A stretch of 64,000 nt of DNA from Desulfobacter sp. (GTDB taxonomy: Bacteria; Desulfobacterota; Desulfobacteria; Desulfobacterales; Desulfobacteraceae): the NCBI GenBank assembly GCA_028768525.1, contig CP054837.1, positions 2,028,001 to 2,092,000 on the forward strand, written 5' to 3'. Position numbers and translations under genes: made by a program. Positions 35,562 through 45,307 of this stretch are shown here, piece after piece. Under the pieces are notes generated by a model. The model ran no database searches and had not been told where the DNA came from. It worked only from the letters and a program-made list of their open reading frames with translations. The stretch's first letter is position 1; every line of letters begins with the position of its first letter.

Positions 35562-37328
35562 TCACAGGGGAAGGGTTTTCTTCTTTAACCAGTCCTGCAC
35601 CTCCGGGGTTAGGCCGGGTGCCAGTTTTTCGTAGACCTCGTGGTGGTAATCGTTGATCCACTGGATCTCATCCGCCGTAAGCAGGGACCGGGCCATCAGT
35701 TCCCGCTCAAAATGACAGAGGGTCATGTTCTCGAATGTCAGGAACTGGCCGAAATTGTTTTTTTCGGCCTGGGCCACCATGACCATATTCTCCAGCCGGA
35801 TACCGTATTCCCCCTCCCGGTAAAGCCCGGGTTCGTTGGTCAGCAGCATGCCCGGTTTCAGGGCAACATCAACGGGAAAGGGGCTGATCCTCGCCGGGCC
35901 CTCGTGGACGCAGAGAAAAAAGCCCACCCCGTGGCCGGTGCCGTGGCCGAAATCCAGGCCCTGCTGCCAGAGATACTGACGGGAGAGGGTATCGATCTGG
36001 TAGCCCCTGGTGCCTGCGGGGAACCTGGCCGTGGCCACGGCAATATGCCCCTTTAGCACCAGGGTATAATCCCGCATCTGCTTTTCATTGGGGCGGCCCA
36101 GGTGGAGGGTTCGGGTGATGTCCGTGGTCCCGGTCAGATAGTTGCCCCCGGAATCCGTCAAAAACATTCCGTCCTTCGTCAGGGCGGCATCGGTTTCATC
36201 CGTGGCAGAATAATGGCACATGGCTGAATGGTCGCTGAATGCCATGATGGAATCAAAGGAAGCCTTGATAAAATCTTTTTGTTCCCTGCGGAACCCAAGC
36301 AGCTTCTCAGCAACGGAGCGTTCCGTCAAGGGCCCGGGTGCATGGGCCAGCCAGTGTAAAAAGTTGACCATGGCACGGCCGTCTTTTACGGCGGTCTCCC
36401 TGATATGGCCGGTCTCCACCTTATTTTTAATACACTTCAGTTCGGTGGCAGGATTCTTCTTTTCTATGATCTGGACACCGGGATTGACCTGCCGGCAGAG
36501 ATAATCGCTCACTATCTCCGGGTCAACCAGAAGCCGCCCCCCCGCCTCCAGGCCGGCCAGGGCATGGTCAATACCCTGATAGGGTTCAAGGGAAATGCCC
36601 TCCCCTTCCAGTTCATCCCTCACCCCGGCAGACAATTTATCCGGATGAATGAACAATTGGGTCTGCTCAATGGACACCAGGGCAAAGGCCAGGGCCACCG
36701 GATTGGTATGGGCATCCTCCCCCCTGAGATTAAAGGTCCATGCAATATCGTCCAGGGCCGTCATCAGATGGAAACCTGTGCCATACCCAGCCATTTTCTT
36801 GCGGATCTCATCCAGCTTTTCCGTCCGGGTTCGGCCCGCATAGGCCGGATCCAGGACAAAGGCCTGTGCACCAGGCATGGGAGGACGGTCTTCCCAGATC
36901 TCCGAAACCAGATCCAGAGACGTGTCCAACTCAATACCCTTGTCTTCAAACAGGGCTTTGTATTTTCTGAACTGGGCTAAAGACAAAAGCTTTCCGTCCA
37001 TTGCGATCCGGCTGCCCCTGTCCAGATTATCGGCCAGCCAGACCTGGAATTCAGGCACTTCAGGTTCCCCCTGTCTGAACAGCTGGAATTCGTCCATCTG
37101 GGATTTAGCCTGGATCCAATACCTGAAATCGGTCCACAATCCAGCCGTGGAGCGGGTCACCACCGCAATGCCGGCCGATCCGGTAAACCCGGTCAGCCAA
37201 TGCCTGGCATGCCAGTGGTCCGCCGTATATTCACTCTGGTGGGGGTCTGAACTGGGAATAACCACGGCCTCCGCCCCGTTTTGTTCCATCGCCGCCCTCA
37301 GGGCAGCAAGTTTTTCTGCTGTATTCAA
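35562..37328 (-). CDS. pepP: Aminopeptidase P (Xaa-Pro aminopeptidase)
   Basis: A 588-residue M24 peptidase with two N-terminal creatinase-like domains (VIPSSDPHQSEY near the start) and the catalytic pita-bread domain. Metal ligands are visible: Asp in FLTDSGGNYLTGTTDITRT, His in FGHGTGHGVGFFLCVHEGP, and Glu in TNEPGLYREGEYGIRLENM. The length matches the three-domain APP1-like form. It removes N-terminal residues before proline in the cytoplasm. The start is a TTG at 37328 with AGGA eight bases upstream; no ATG is better placed. The next gene upstream, 21 bp away on the same strand, is a chemoreceptor. Confidence 0.92.
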   Translation of the reverse strand: MNTAEKLAALRAAMEQNGAEAVVIPSSDPHQSEYTADHWHARHWLTGFTGSAGIAVVTRSTAGLWTDFRYWIQAKSQMDEFQLFRQGEPEVPEFQVWLADNLDRGSRIAMDGKLLSLAQFRKYKALFEDKGIELDTSLDLVSEIWEDRPPMPGAQAFVLDPAYAGRTRTEKLDEIRKKMAGYGTGFHLMTALDDIAWTFNLRGEDAHTNPVALAFALVSIEQTQLFIHPDKLSAGVRDELEGEGISLEPYQGIDHALAGLEAGGRLLVDPEIVSDYLCRQVNPGVQIIEKKNPATELKCIKNKVETGHIRETAVKDGRAMVNFLHWLAHAPGPLTERSVAEKLLGFRREQKDFIKASFDSIMAFSDHSAMCHYSATDETDAALTKDGMFLTDSGGNYLTGTTDITRTLHLGRPNEKQMRDYTLVLKGHIAVATARFPAGTRGYQIDTLSRQYLWQQGLDFGHGTGHGVGFFLCVHEGPARISPFPVDVALKPGMLLTNEPGLYREGEYGIRLENMVMVAQAEKNNFGQFLTFENMTLCHFERELMARSLLTADEIQWINDYHHEVYEKLAPGLTPEVQDWLKKKTLPL

Positions 37329-37349
37329 ATGATGACTTCCTGTGTTTTG

Positions 37350-39476
37350 CTATTTTATTTTAAACCGGTTGATCAGTTCATCCAGCTTTCCGGTCTGGTT
37401 CTCCATCTCCCCGGTATCCTTATTGATCCGGGTGCAATTTTCAGAGACCCGGATTCCGGCCCGGTTCACCTCCTCCATTTCCCCGGCGATTTCCGTTGTG
37501 AGTTCGTCAAACTGGGTGACGCTGTCATTTACATCGGCAATGCCTGTGGCCACGCCGGCGGTATTGTCTGCGATCTCTTTTGTGGTGGCGGACTGCTCCT
37601 CAATGGCCGATGCAATATCGTTCACCGCGTCACTCATGTTGCCGAAGGTCTTGGAAATGGTATCCATTTCCGTCACCGTGGTTCTGGAAGAGGACATGAT
37701 ATTCTCTATTTTCGCCTTGATATCCCGGGTGGCCCCCGCAGTCTGCTCGGCAAGGGCCTTGATTTCACCGGCCACAACGGCAAACCCCTTACCCGCCTCT
37801 CCGGCCCGGGCCGCTTCAATGGTGGCATTGAGGGCCAGCAGGTTGGTCTGCTCCGAAATCTCATTGATGGTCTCGGTAAAAGCGTTGATTTCACCGGCAT
37901 CCCTGCCCAGCTGCCTCACCTTTTCCCCGGCCTTGCCGATCTTCTCCCCGGTGTCGCTGCTCAGGGCACGGGCCGTCTCGGCATTACGTGCAATTTCGTT
38001 AATGGTGGCGGTCATCTCTTCTGTGGAAGAGGCCACGATATCAAGATTATCCGAGGCCTGGCCCACCACCTGTGAAATATTGGAAATCCCCGCACTGATC
38101 TCACCCGTGGATTTGGTCACCGAACGGGTGACATCCATCATTTTTCCGGAACTGCCGGCAATATCCTCAGCCTCCTTCCGGGTCACCGACACGGAACTGG
38201 AAAGCGCGGCCGAGCTTCCTGCGATTTCAGAAATCATATCCTGGAGTTTTTGGATAAAAAGATTAAACCAGCGGGATAATTCACCGACTTCATCCTTGGA
38301 ATGAATGTCAATGCGCTTGGTCAGGTCCCCCTCCCCTTCAGCCACATCCTTGAGCCCTTCGGTCACCCTGAGGATGGGTTTTACCATGGAACTTGAAAAG
38401 AACAGGGCCAGTGGAATGGTCAGCACCATACAGCAAAGATAAACGATGCCCATTGTATAGACCACCTGGAGGGTGTTCTGCATTACCCTGTCCGACGGGG
38501 CAAGCAGGGCGATGGCCCCGGCGGAATTTGTATTTTCGTAGATGGGCAGCAGGCCCTGAAAATAGTCCTTGCCGCCTGTTTCAAGGGTGCCGGCCAGTAC
38601 CTCCTGGTTTTCAAGACGCCAGTCCTTGCCGGCTGAAGCGGGAACCCCTCCCATATCCAGGCTGCTGTACTCACTTAAATTCCCGGCGGCAAACCTGTTT
38701 CCGGCAAATATATTGACATGAAGCCCGGTCTGGGCGGCCACATCAGCGGCAAATTCCTTGCCCAGAGACTTGGACAGAATCACGGCGCCCACCTGTTTGG
38801 GTTCCGTCTGCTTGGTTTTTTTATTGTACTTTTCTACCATGATGGGAACATACATGGCCAGGACCAGGCGGTTGCCGTCACGGCCCAGGCGGCCCCAAGG
38901 GGCTGTCCCCCCTGTCCCGGGCCGGGAAAGTGGTGTTGAAAGGCCATCAATGCCGGGCCGGCTCTCCCATTTGCTCTTTTTCAGGTCCGCATCCTTGCCC
39001 ACCCGGGTGAACTTAAACGCCTTCTCCGGGTTGACATAATAAAAACCGGCCACCCGTTCATCCCCGTTCTGCTTTTCGGTAAAGGCCAGCAGTTCCCCTT
39101 CGGCATCGTAAAGGGACAGGGCGTCCAGATCATTCCCCGATGCCGTCGCAAACAGGGCAGAGGTCAGATCGATGAAACCGGTCTCGGTCATGACCAGGTC
39201 ATAATCCTTCTTAAAATCGCCCAGGAATTTGACATTTTCACTGACCTTGAACAGGGTGTCCATCTGGGCAATTTTAAGAATCAGATCGCCCTTGATATCG
39301 GCAATCTTTGATTTCACCGTCTTGGCGCCGGCCGCCAACCCGTCATTTACCGCTGTCACATTCTGATTGTAGGTCACCCAGGAGACCACAAGGGAGGAGG
39401 AAATCATCACCAGCACAACCACCAATAAGATCACGCCAAGTATTTTCTGCTTCATTTTCAAATTGAATACTTTCAT
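37350..39476 (-). CDS. Methyl-accepting chemotaxis protein with Cache-like sensor
   Basis: A 708-residue chemoreceptor. First transmembrane helix at about 9-32; a large periplasmic sensor with FVGIPASAGKDWRLENQEV-like late strands and DALSLYDAEGELLAFTEKQ; second helix at about 338-362; HAMP; and a signalling domain whose tip EQTNLLALNATIEAARAGEA begins near residue 542. The tip is followed by the GKGFAVVAGEIKALAEQT block. AAGGAGG lies directly before the ATG. The aminopeptidase P gene follows by 21 bp. The ligand is unknown. Confidence 0.94.
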   Translation of the reverse strand: MKVFNLKMKQKILGVILLVVVLVMISSSLVVSWVTYNQNVTAVNDGLAAGAKTVKSKIADIKGDLILKIAQMDTLFKVSENVKFLGDFKKDYDLVMTETGFIDLTSALFATASGNDLDALSLYDAEGELLAFTEKQNGDERVAGFYYVNPEKAFKFTRVGKDADLKKSKWESRPGIDGLSTPLSRPGTGGTAPWGRLGRDGNRLVLAMYVPIMVEKYNKKTKQTEPKQVGAVILSKSLGKEFAADVAAQTGLHVNIFAGNRFAAGNLSEYSSLDMGGVPASAGKDWRLENQEVLAGTLETGGKDYFQGLLPIYENTNSAGAIALLAPSDRVMQNTLQVVYTMGIVYLCCMVLTIPLALFFSSSMVKPILRVTEGLKDVAEGEGDLTKRIDIHSKDEVGELSRWFNLFIQKLQDMISEIAGSSAALSSSVSVTRKEAEDIAGSSGKMMDVTRSVTKSTGEISAGISNISQVVGQASDNLDIVASSTEEMTATINEIARNAETARALSSDTGEKIGKAGEKVRQLGRDAGEINAFTETINEISEQTNLLALNATIEAARAGEAGKGFAVVAGEIKALAEQTAGATRDIKAKIENIMSSSRTTVTEMDTISKTFGNMSDAVNDIASAIEEQSATTKEIADNTAGVATGIADVNDSVTQFDELTTEIAGEMEEVNRAGIRVSENCTRINKDTGEMENQTGKLDELINRFKIK

Positions 39477-39632
39477 GCTCCTCCTTATTCTGCTATGGTT
39501 CTTATATTATTCCAATAATAACAAGTTCCATACACGTTTTAGGATTCTTTCTCAATCTTTTTCCCCGCCCGATTTCCCGTGATGCCCTCTTCAACCGGCA
39601 TAATCGTATCAGCAAAACATGAAAGGAGCCCC

Positions 39633-41003
39633 ATGAAAACCATCATAGAACCCTTTCGCATCAAAACCACCGAGCCCATCAAAATCATCACCAGGGCAGA
39701 ACGAATCCGGGCCCTGGAGACGGCCCATAATAACGTATTTCTCCTGGATGCCGAAGACTGCTGCATCGACCTGCTCACAGACTCGGGTACCGGGGCCATG
39801 TCCACCCGGCAGTGGGCCGCCATGATGCTGGGGGATGAATCCTACGCCGGATCCAAGTCCTGGAAGCATTTTGAGAACACGGTGAGGTCCGTCACCGGGA
39901 TCAAGCATGTGCTGCCCACCCACCAGGGCCGGGCCGCTGAGGCCATCCTGGCCCAGACCCTTATAAAAAAGGGGAACCTCATCCCCAATAATTCCCATTT
40001 CGACACCACAAGGGCCAATATCGAATATGTGGGGGGCATTGCCGTGAACCTCCTCTGCCCCGAAGGGACGGACACCGCCGACCAGTCCCCCTTTAAAGGG
40101 AATATGGATATTGACAGGCTCAAAACCTGCATTGCCGAAAACGGCAGTGACAACATCCCCTTTGCCATGATCACGGTGACCAACAACACCGGCGGCGGGC
40201 AACCTGTGTCCATGGCCAACATCAAAGAGGTCAAATCCATTCTGGCCTCCCACGGGATACCATTGATCATCGATGCCTGCCGTTTTGCGGAAAACGCCTA
40301 TTTCATCCATGAACGGGAACCCGGATACCGGGGGAAAAGCCTTGTGGACATCGCCCGGGAAATGTTCTCCTATGCCGACGGCGCCACCATGAGCTGTAAA
40401 AAGGATGGGCTGGCCAACACCGGGGGATTCCTTATCTGCAACAACGACCACTGGGCAGAAGAATTCAAAAACCTGCTCATCATCCGGGAAGGATTTCCCA
40501 CCTACGGCGGCATGGCCGGACGGGACCTGGAAGCCATTGCGGTCGGCCTGATGGAGGCCCTGGAATATGATTACCAGGTCTACCGCCAGGCAACCGTCAG
40601 ATATCTGAGCAAAAAACTCATTGACATAGGGGTACCCATTGTCCGCCCGGCCGGGGGCCATGCCGTGTTCATAGATGCCAGAAAGATGCTGCCCCGTATC
40701 CCGCCCCTCCAGTATCCGGGCATCGGAGTGGTCAATGCCCTGTATATAGAAGGGGGAGTGCGGGGGGTGGAACTGGGCTCCGTCATGTTCGGCAGCTTTG
40801 ACAAAGGGGGCAGGGAAATTCCCTCCCCCCTGGAACTGGTCAGGCTGGCATTCCCCCGGCGGGTATATACCCAGAGCCATTTTGACTACCTTACCGAGGT
40901 GATCCGGGAGGTCTGGCAGAACCGCTCAAAAATACCGGGATATGCCATTACATACCAGGCCCGTTTTCTGCGCCATTTCACCTGCAGGTTTGAGCCGGTT
41001 TAA
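39633..41003 (+). CDS. tnaA: Tryptophanase (tryptophan indole-lyase)
   Basis: A 456-residue PLP enzyme of the beta-eliminating lyase family, with FDLLTDSGTGAMS-type N-terminal block, LPTHQGRAAEAIL, and the PLP lysine in ATMSCKKDGLANTGG. It could be tyrosine phenol-lyase, but two specificity positions favour tryptophanase: Asp in HFDTTRANIE (Thr in tyrosine phenol-lyase) and Leu in GVELGS (the Arg that binds the phenol in tyrosine phenol-lyase). It splits tryptophan to indole, pyruvate and ammonia. I chose the ATG at 39633 after GGAG. No TnaC-like leader peptide was seen upstream. Confidence 0.85.
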   Translation: MKTIIEPFRIKTTEPIKIITRAERIRALETAHNNVFLLDAEDCCIDLLTDSGTGAMSTRQWAAMMLGDESYAGSKSWKHFENTVRSVTGIKHVLPTHQGRAAEAILAQTLIKKGNLIPNNSHFDTTRANIEYVGGIAVNLLCPEGTDTADQSPFKGNMDIDRLKTCIAENGSDNIPFAMITVTNNTGGGQPVSMANIKEVKSILASHGIPLIIDACRFAENAYFIHEREPGYRGKSLVDIAREMFSYADGATMSCKKDGLANTGGFLICNNDHWAEEFKNLLIIREGFPTYGGMAGRDLEAIAVGLMEALEYDYQVYRQATVRYLSKKLIDIGVPIVRPAGGHAVFIDARKMLPRIPPLQYPGIGVVNALYIEGGVRGVELGSVMFGSFDKGGREIPSPLELVRLAFPRRVYTQSHFDYLTEVIREVWQNRSKIPGYAITYQARFLRHFTCRFEPV

Positions 41004-41053
41004 ACCTGTTTAAGCAGCGTAAACTCTGAATTGAAGGGGCTTTCTTTTTTTGC

Positions 41054-41082
41054 TTGACTATATAATCCTACGTTTTTATAGT
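41054..41082 (+). promoter_or_regulatory. Sigma-70 promoter of the liv operon
   Basis: TTGACT, exactly 17 bp, then TATAGT, about 70 bp before the livK-like start. The intervening leader is AT-rich. Confidence 0.7.
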
Positions 41083-41153
41083 GATCGACACTCACAATTT
41101 AATTGTAAGGTATGCTGTACTTTTAATTTTTTAATTTAGAAGGGGAGAAAGAA

Positions 41154-42269
41154 ATGAAATCTATTCTGAAATCTTTTGCTGTTGCATTTGCCGCAACTGC
41201 TCTGCTCGCTGCACCCGGATTCGCCGCAGACACCATTAAGCTCGGTGTGGCCGGCGCCCATTCCGGCGACCTGGCATCCTACGGCCTGCCGTCCGTTAAT
41301 GCCGCCCAGTTGGTAGTCAAAAAAATAAACGCCAACGGCGGCGTTCTGGGCAAAAAAGTTGAACTGCTGGTTGAAGACGATGTATGTAAACCTGAAGTGG
41401 CCGGCAACACCGCCACCAAACTGGTATCCGACGGTGCCAACCTGATTCTCGGACACATCTGCTCCGGTGCCACCAAAGCGGCCCTGGGCTTCTACAAAGA
41501 TGCCAAAATCGTTGCCATGTCCCCGTCTGCCACCAATCCGGACCTGACCCTCTCCGGCGAATACCCCAACTTTTTCAGGACCATCCCCCACGACGCCAAA
41601 CAGGCACAGCTCCAGGTACAATTCGCCACCAAGACCCTGGGTGTTAAAACTGTGGCCATCCTCCACGACAAGGGCGACTACGGCAAGGGCCAGGCTGAGC
41701 TTGCAAAAAAATACTTTGAGGAAGCCGGCGTTGAAGTGGTCCTTTTCGAAGGCGTCACCCCGGGTGCCGTTGACTATTCCGCCATCGTAACCAAGGTCCG
41801 CCGTAAAAAACCCGAACTGGTAGTCTGGGGCGGATACCATCCTGAAGCGTCCAAAATTGTCACCCTGATGCGCAAGAAAAGAATGAAAACCCTTTTCATG
41901 GGTGCTGACGGCGTAAAAGACGATACCTTCATCAAGGTTGCCGGCAAATACGCAGAAGGCGTTTATGCAACAGGTCCCATGGACATCTCCAACAACCCCC
42001 TTGCCAAACAGGCTAAAAAAGAACACCAGGACGAATTCGGTTCAGATCCCGGCGCCTTCTTTGATGCGGCCTATTCCGCAGCCCTGGCCATGCTCAACGC
42101 CGTTGAAAAGGCCGGCTCCACCGATTATGACGCGGTTGTAAAAGCGCTGCAGACCGAATACGTGGACACCCCGCTGGGCAAAATCAGATTTGACCAGGCC
42201 GGCGACGCCACAGGCATCGGCTTTACCGTTTACCAAGTTAAAGACGGCAAGTTTACTGAACAGAAGTAA
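41154..42269 (+). CDS. livK: Branched-chain amino acid-binding protein
   Basis: A 371-residue periplasmic binding protein of the Leu/Ile/Val type I fold. The signal peptide runs to about residue 24 (AAPGFAAD). Then come IKLGVAGAHSGDLASYGLP, AAQLVVKKINANGGVLGKKV, LILGHICSGATKAA, and a C-terminal region with the hinge strands. It captures branched-chain or related amino acids and delivers them to the LivHMGF permease encoded downstream. GGGGAG precedes the ATG. A stem-loop follows the gene and may lower downstream expression relative to this first gene. Confidence 0.93.
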   Translation: MKSILKSFAVAFAATALLAAPGFAADTIKLGVAGAHSGDLASYGLPSVNAAQLVVKKINANGGVLGKKVELLVEDDVCKPEVAGNTATKLVSDGANLILGHICSGATKAALGFYKDAKIVAMSPSATNPDLTLSGEYPNFFRTIPHDAKQAQLQVQFATKTLGVKTVAILHDKGDYGKGQAELAKKYFEEAGVEVVLFEGVTPGAVDYSAIVTKVRRKKPELVVWGGYHPEASKIVTLMRKKRMKTLFMGADGVKDDTFIKVAGKYAEGVYATGPMDISNNPLAKQAKKEHQDEFGSDPGAFFDAAYSAALAMLNAVEKAGSTDYDAVVKALQTEYVDTPLGKIRFDQAGDATGIGFTVYQVKDGKFTEQK

Positions 42270-42288
42270 ACGCCCGTTTGCACATCCC

Positions 42289-42326
42289 AAAGGGCAGGTA
42301 GAAAAGTATACCTGCCCTTTGTTTTT
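42289..42326 (+). terminator. Partial terminator between livK and livH
   Basis: Perfect 12-bp arms AAAGGGCAGGTA and TACCTGCCCTTT with an 8-base loop, followed by GTTTTT. Partial read-through would explain high binding-protein and lower permease output from one promoter. Confidence 0.8.
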
Positions 42327-42372
42327 GGCCGGCTGACCATGCCGGAACCTTTTCATTTAAAAGCAGGTTACT

Positions 42373-43281
42373 ATGGAGTTTGATTTTTTTCTAGAACTTT
42401 TCTTCGGCGGGCTGACCCGGGGAAGTATCTACGCCCTTATCGCACTGGGGTACACCATGGTGTACGGTATCATCCAGTTAATCAATTTTGCCCACGGAGA
42501 AATTTACATGATCGGCGCCTTCACCGGCCTGATCGTATCCAGTGTCTTAACTATGGCGGGTTTCCCCCAATTGGCCGTGGTGGTGGTGGCGGCCTGCGCA
42601 GCAGTGATTTACGCCTGCAGTTACGGGTATACCATGGAGAAAATCGCCTACAAGCCCTTGAGGAATGCCCCCCGCCTTTCTGCTCTGATTTCAGCCATCG
42701 GCATGTCCCTGTTTCTCCAGAACTATGTATTACTGGCCCAGACCTCCGATTTTCTTCCCTTTCCAAGCCTGATACCTGATTTTGAATTCTGGGAGCCCTA
42801 TGCCCATATCATGACCTCACCGGAGCTGGTGATCATCATCACCACGATAGTGGTCATGATTGGACTCACCTTTCTCATCAAGTTCACCCAGGTGGGCAAG
42901 GCCATGCGGGCCACCTCCCAGGACCAAACCATGGCTGCCCTGCTGGGCGTCAACGTGGACCGGATCATTTCCATTACCTTTGTTGTGGGCTCTGCAACAG
43001 CGGCCATCGGCGGACTTCTCATTGCCTCCCACATCGGACAGATCAACTTTTACATGGGATTCATCGCCGGTATCAAAGCCTTTGTGGCCGCCGTGCTCGG
43101 GGGCATCGGCTCCATACCCGGCGCCGTGCTCGGCTCCCTTGTCCTGGGATGGACCGAAAGCTTTTTCACCGGTTACATCTCCAGTGACTACGAGGATGTA
43201 TTTGCATTCCTCTTCCTGGTCCTGATCCTTATTTTCAGGCCATCCGGCATCCTCGGCAGATCTGAAACCCAGAAAGTATAG
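42373..43281 (+). CDS. livH: Branched-chain amino acid ABC transporter permease LivH
   Basis: A 302-residue integral membrane protein with about eight hydrophobic helices. The N-terminus is LFFGGLTRGSIYALIALGYT with MVYGIIQLINFAHGEIYM, the LivH signature. Later AVLGGIGSIPGAVLGSLVLG is the EAA-like loop that contacts the ATPases. It is 91 bp downstream of the stem-loop after livK and 24 bp before livM. It forms half of the channel with LivM. Confidence 0.95.
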   Translation: MEFDFFLELFFGGLTRGSIYALIALGYTMVYGIIQLINFAHGEIYMIGAFTGLIVSSVLTMAGFPQLAVVVVAACAAVIYACSYGYTMEKIAYKPLRNAPRLSALISAIGMSLFLQNYVLLAQTSDFLPFPSLIPDFEFWEPYAHIMTSPELVIIITTIVVMIGLTFLIKFTQVGKAMRATSQDQTMAALLGVNVDRIISITFVVGSATAAIGGLLIASHIGQINFYMGFIAGIKAFVAAVLGGIGSIPGAVLGSLVLGWTESFFTGYISSDYEDVFAFLFLVLILIFRPSGILGRSETQKV

Positions 43282-43305
43282 ATAAAGACATAAAAAGATA
43301 ATACG

Positions 43306-44508
43306 ATGAATCTTACTCAAGAAATAAAAAAATCGACTCTGGTCGCCATCTGGTTCATGTTCCTGACATTTCCGCTGATGGTCATCCGGGTCAATACAGT
43401 GACAAATAATGTTGAATGGAGATGGTGGAACATGGCCCTTATCGGCGTGGCATCCTTCTTTTTCTCCATTCTCTGGCGCCATATGCTCCGGAAAAAAGAA
43501 CAGGGTACAAAAAGCGAAAAGGAAAAAGAGGTTTCCATCCTCAGGAAATTCTTTGCGGAAAAGAAAAACCAGGTAGGTGCTCTCATCGCCCTGGCCCTCA
43601 TCACCCTGGCCTTTCCCCATCTTTTTTCCATGTACCAGACCAATATCATGATCTCAGCCCTGATTTACGTCATGCTGGGCCTGGGGCTGAATATTGTTAT
43701 CGGACTGGCCGGGCTTCTGGACCTGGGGTATGTGGCCTTTTTTGCCGTGGGCGCCTATTCCTATGCCCTGCTCAACGCCCACTTCGGCTTAAGCTTCTGG
43801 CTGGCCCTGCCCCTGGGCGGACTGCTCTCGGCCATTTTCGGCATCATCCTTGGGTATCCGGTGCTGAGGCTGCGGGGGGACTACCTGGCCATCGTCACCC
43901 TGGGGTTCGGGGAAATCATCCGCCTGGTCCTGGAAAACTGGAGCGAATTTTCCAACGGGCCGGCCGGTATTGCCAACATCCCAAAACCCTCGCTTTTCGG
44001 TATGGACCTCTCCCTTGAAGCCTACACCATCTACCTGTTCTACATCATCGTCGGTCTGGTGATTTTCACTATTTTCTTCATTGACCGCCTGGAAAACTCC
44101 AGAATCGGCCGGGCCTGGATCGCCCTGAAAGATGATGAGATCGCCTGCCAGTCCATGGGCATCGACAAGGCCAAAACCAAACTGCGGGCATTTGCCCTGG
44201 GGGCCACCTGGGCCGGTATGGGCGGGGTTGTATTTGCGGCAAAAACCACCTTTATCAACCCGGCCTCCTTTACCATCTGGGAATCTGTCATCATCCTGTG
44301 TACCGTGGTGCTGGGCGGCATGGGTTCCATCACCGGCGTCATCGTCGGCGCCATGCTCCTGATCCTGTTGCCCGAGTACCTGAGGGCATTTGCCGAATAC
44401 CGGATGATCTGCTTTGGTGCAGTCCTGGTGCTGATGATGGTATTCAAGCCCGGCGGCATGATCGAAAACGTCCGGAAAACCTACAAGTTTAAAGCGCATA
44501 CAAAATAA
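43306..44508 (+). CDS. livM: Branched-chain amino acid ABC transporter permease LivM
   Basis: A 400-residue membrane protein. About 100 N-terminal residues with two helices and a charged loop (KKEQGTKSEKEKE) precede the core of the family. The core has GLGLNIVIGLAGLLDLGYVAFFAVGAY and FNP-type pore helices, then VVLGGMGSITGVIVGAM as the ATPase-coupling loop. The long N-terminal extension resembles that of enterobacterial LivM. It is spaced 24 bp after livH and 4 bp before livG. Confidence 0.95.
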   Translation: MNLTQEIKKSTLVAIWFMFLTFPLMVIRVNTVTNNVEWRWWNMALIGVASFFFSILWRHMLRKKEQGTKSEKEKEVSILRKFFAEKKNQVGALIALALITLAFPHLFSMYQTNIMISALIYVMLGLGLNIVIGLAGLLDLGYVAFFAVGAYSYALLNAHFGLSFWLALPLGGLLSAIFGIILGYPVLRLRGDYLAIVTLGFGEIIRLVLENWSEFSNGPAGIANIPKPSLFGMDLSLEAYTIYLFYIIVGLVIFTIFFIDRLENSRIGRAWIALKDDEIACQSMGIDKAKTKLRAFALGATWAGMGGVVFAAKTTFINPASFTIWESVIILCTVVLGGMGSITGVIVGAMLLILLPEYLRAFAEYRMICFGAVLVLMMVFKPGGMIENVRKTYKFKAHTK

Positions 44509-44512
44509 GGCC

Positions 44513-45307
44513 ATGAAACCAATACTAGAAGTAAACAACCTGACAATGGATTTCGGTGGTCTCAGGGCCATTGACAGCCTCGACCTGTCCATCGAACAAG
44601 GACAGATTGCGGCCCTGATCGGGCCCAACGGCGCAGGCAAGACCACCTTTTTCAACTGCATCACCGGCATCTACAAACCCACCAACGGAGATGTGCTCAT
44701 CCGGCCCAAAGGCGGAGATGGGGAGACCCAGCGCCTCAACGGACTCAAACCCAACCACGTCACCCGCAGGGGACTGGCAAGAACCTTCCAGAACATCCGT
44801 CTTTTTTCATCCATGACCGTTCTGGAAAATGTGATGATCGGCTGCCACCCGATCACAGGTGCCGGCATCCTGGGGGCCCTGTTCCGGGGAAGCTCCACCA
44901 AGGACGAGGAACAGTTCATTGTGGACAAAAGCTATGAGATCCTGAAAAAAATCGGCCTGGACCAATATGTGGACGAACTGGCCGTAAACCTGCCCTATGG
45001 GGCCCAGAGACGGCTGGAAATCGCCCGTGCCCTGGCCACAGATCCCTTTCTCCTCCTCCTTGACGAGCCGGCCGCCGGAATGAACCCCAAGGAAACCCAG
45101 GAACTGGACGACCTGATCATCCGGCTGCGGGACGAAGAGAAGATCAGCATCCTGCTCATTGAGCACGACATGAAGCTGGTCATGAGCCTGTCAGATCGGA
45201 TTTTCGTGGTGGACTACGGCAAAAAAATCGCCGAAGGCAACCCGGAGGAGATCAGAAACAATCCCACTGTGATCAAAGCCTATCTGGGAGAGGAAATCGA
45301 TGCTTAA
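44513..45307 (+). CDS. livG: Branched-chain amino acid ABC transporter ATPase LivG
   Basis: A 264-residue ABC ATPase. Walker A is GPNGAGKTTFFNCITG, the signature lies in LPYGAQRRLEIARALA, and Walker B with the catalytic Glu is LLLLDEPAAGM. The LivG-type insert follows Walker A (KGGDGETQRLNGLKPNHVTR). It powers import with LivF. The stop overlaps the livF start by 8 bp. Confidence 0.95.
   Translation: MKPILEVNNLTMDFGGLRAIDSLDLSIEQGQIAALIGPNGAGKTTFFNCITGIYKPTNGDVLIRPKGGDGETQRLNGLKPNHVTRRGLARTFQNIRLFSSMTVLENVMIGCHPITGAGILGALFRGSSTKDEEQFIVDKSYEILKKIGLDQYVDELAVNLPYGAQRRLEIARALATDPFLLLLDEPAAGMNPKETQELDDLIIRLRDEEKISILLIEHDMKLVMSLSDRIFVVDYGKKIAEGNPEEIRNNPTVIKAYLGEEIDA

Noticed and set aside
39477..39632. 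A TnaC-like leader peptide before tryptophanase
   Set aside because: No short ORF with a conserved Trp and Pro near its end was found in this 156-bp region.
39609..40880. A 423-codon minus-strand open frame
   Set aside because: It is antisense to tryptophanase, His/Gly-rich and without a domain.
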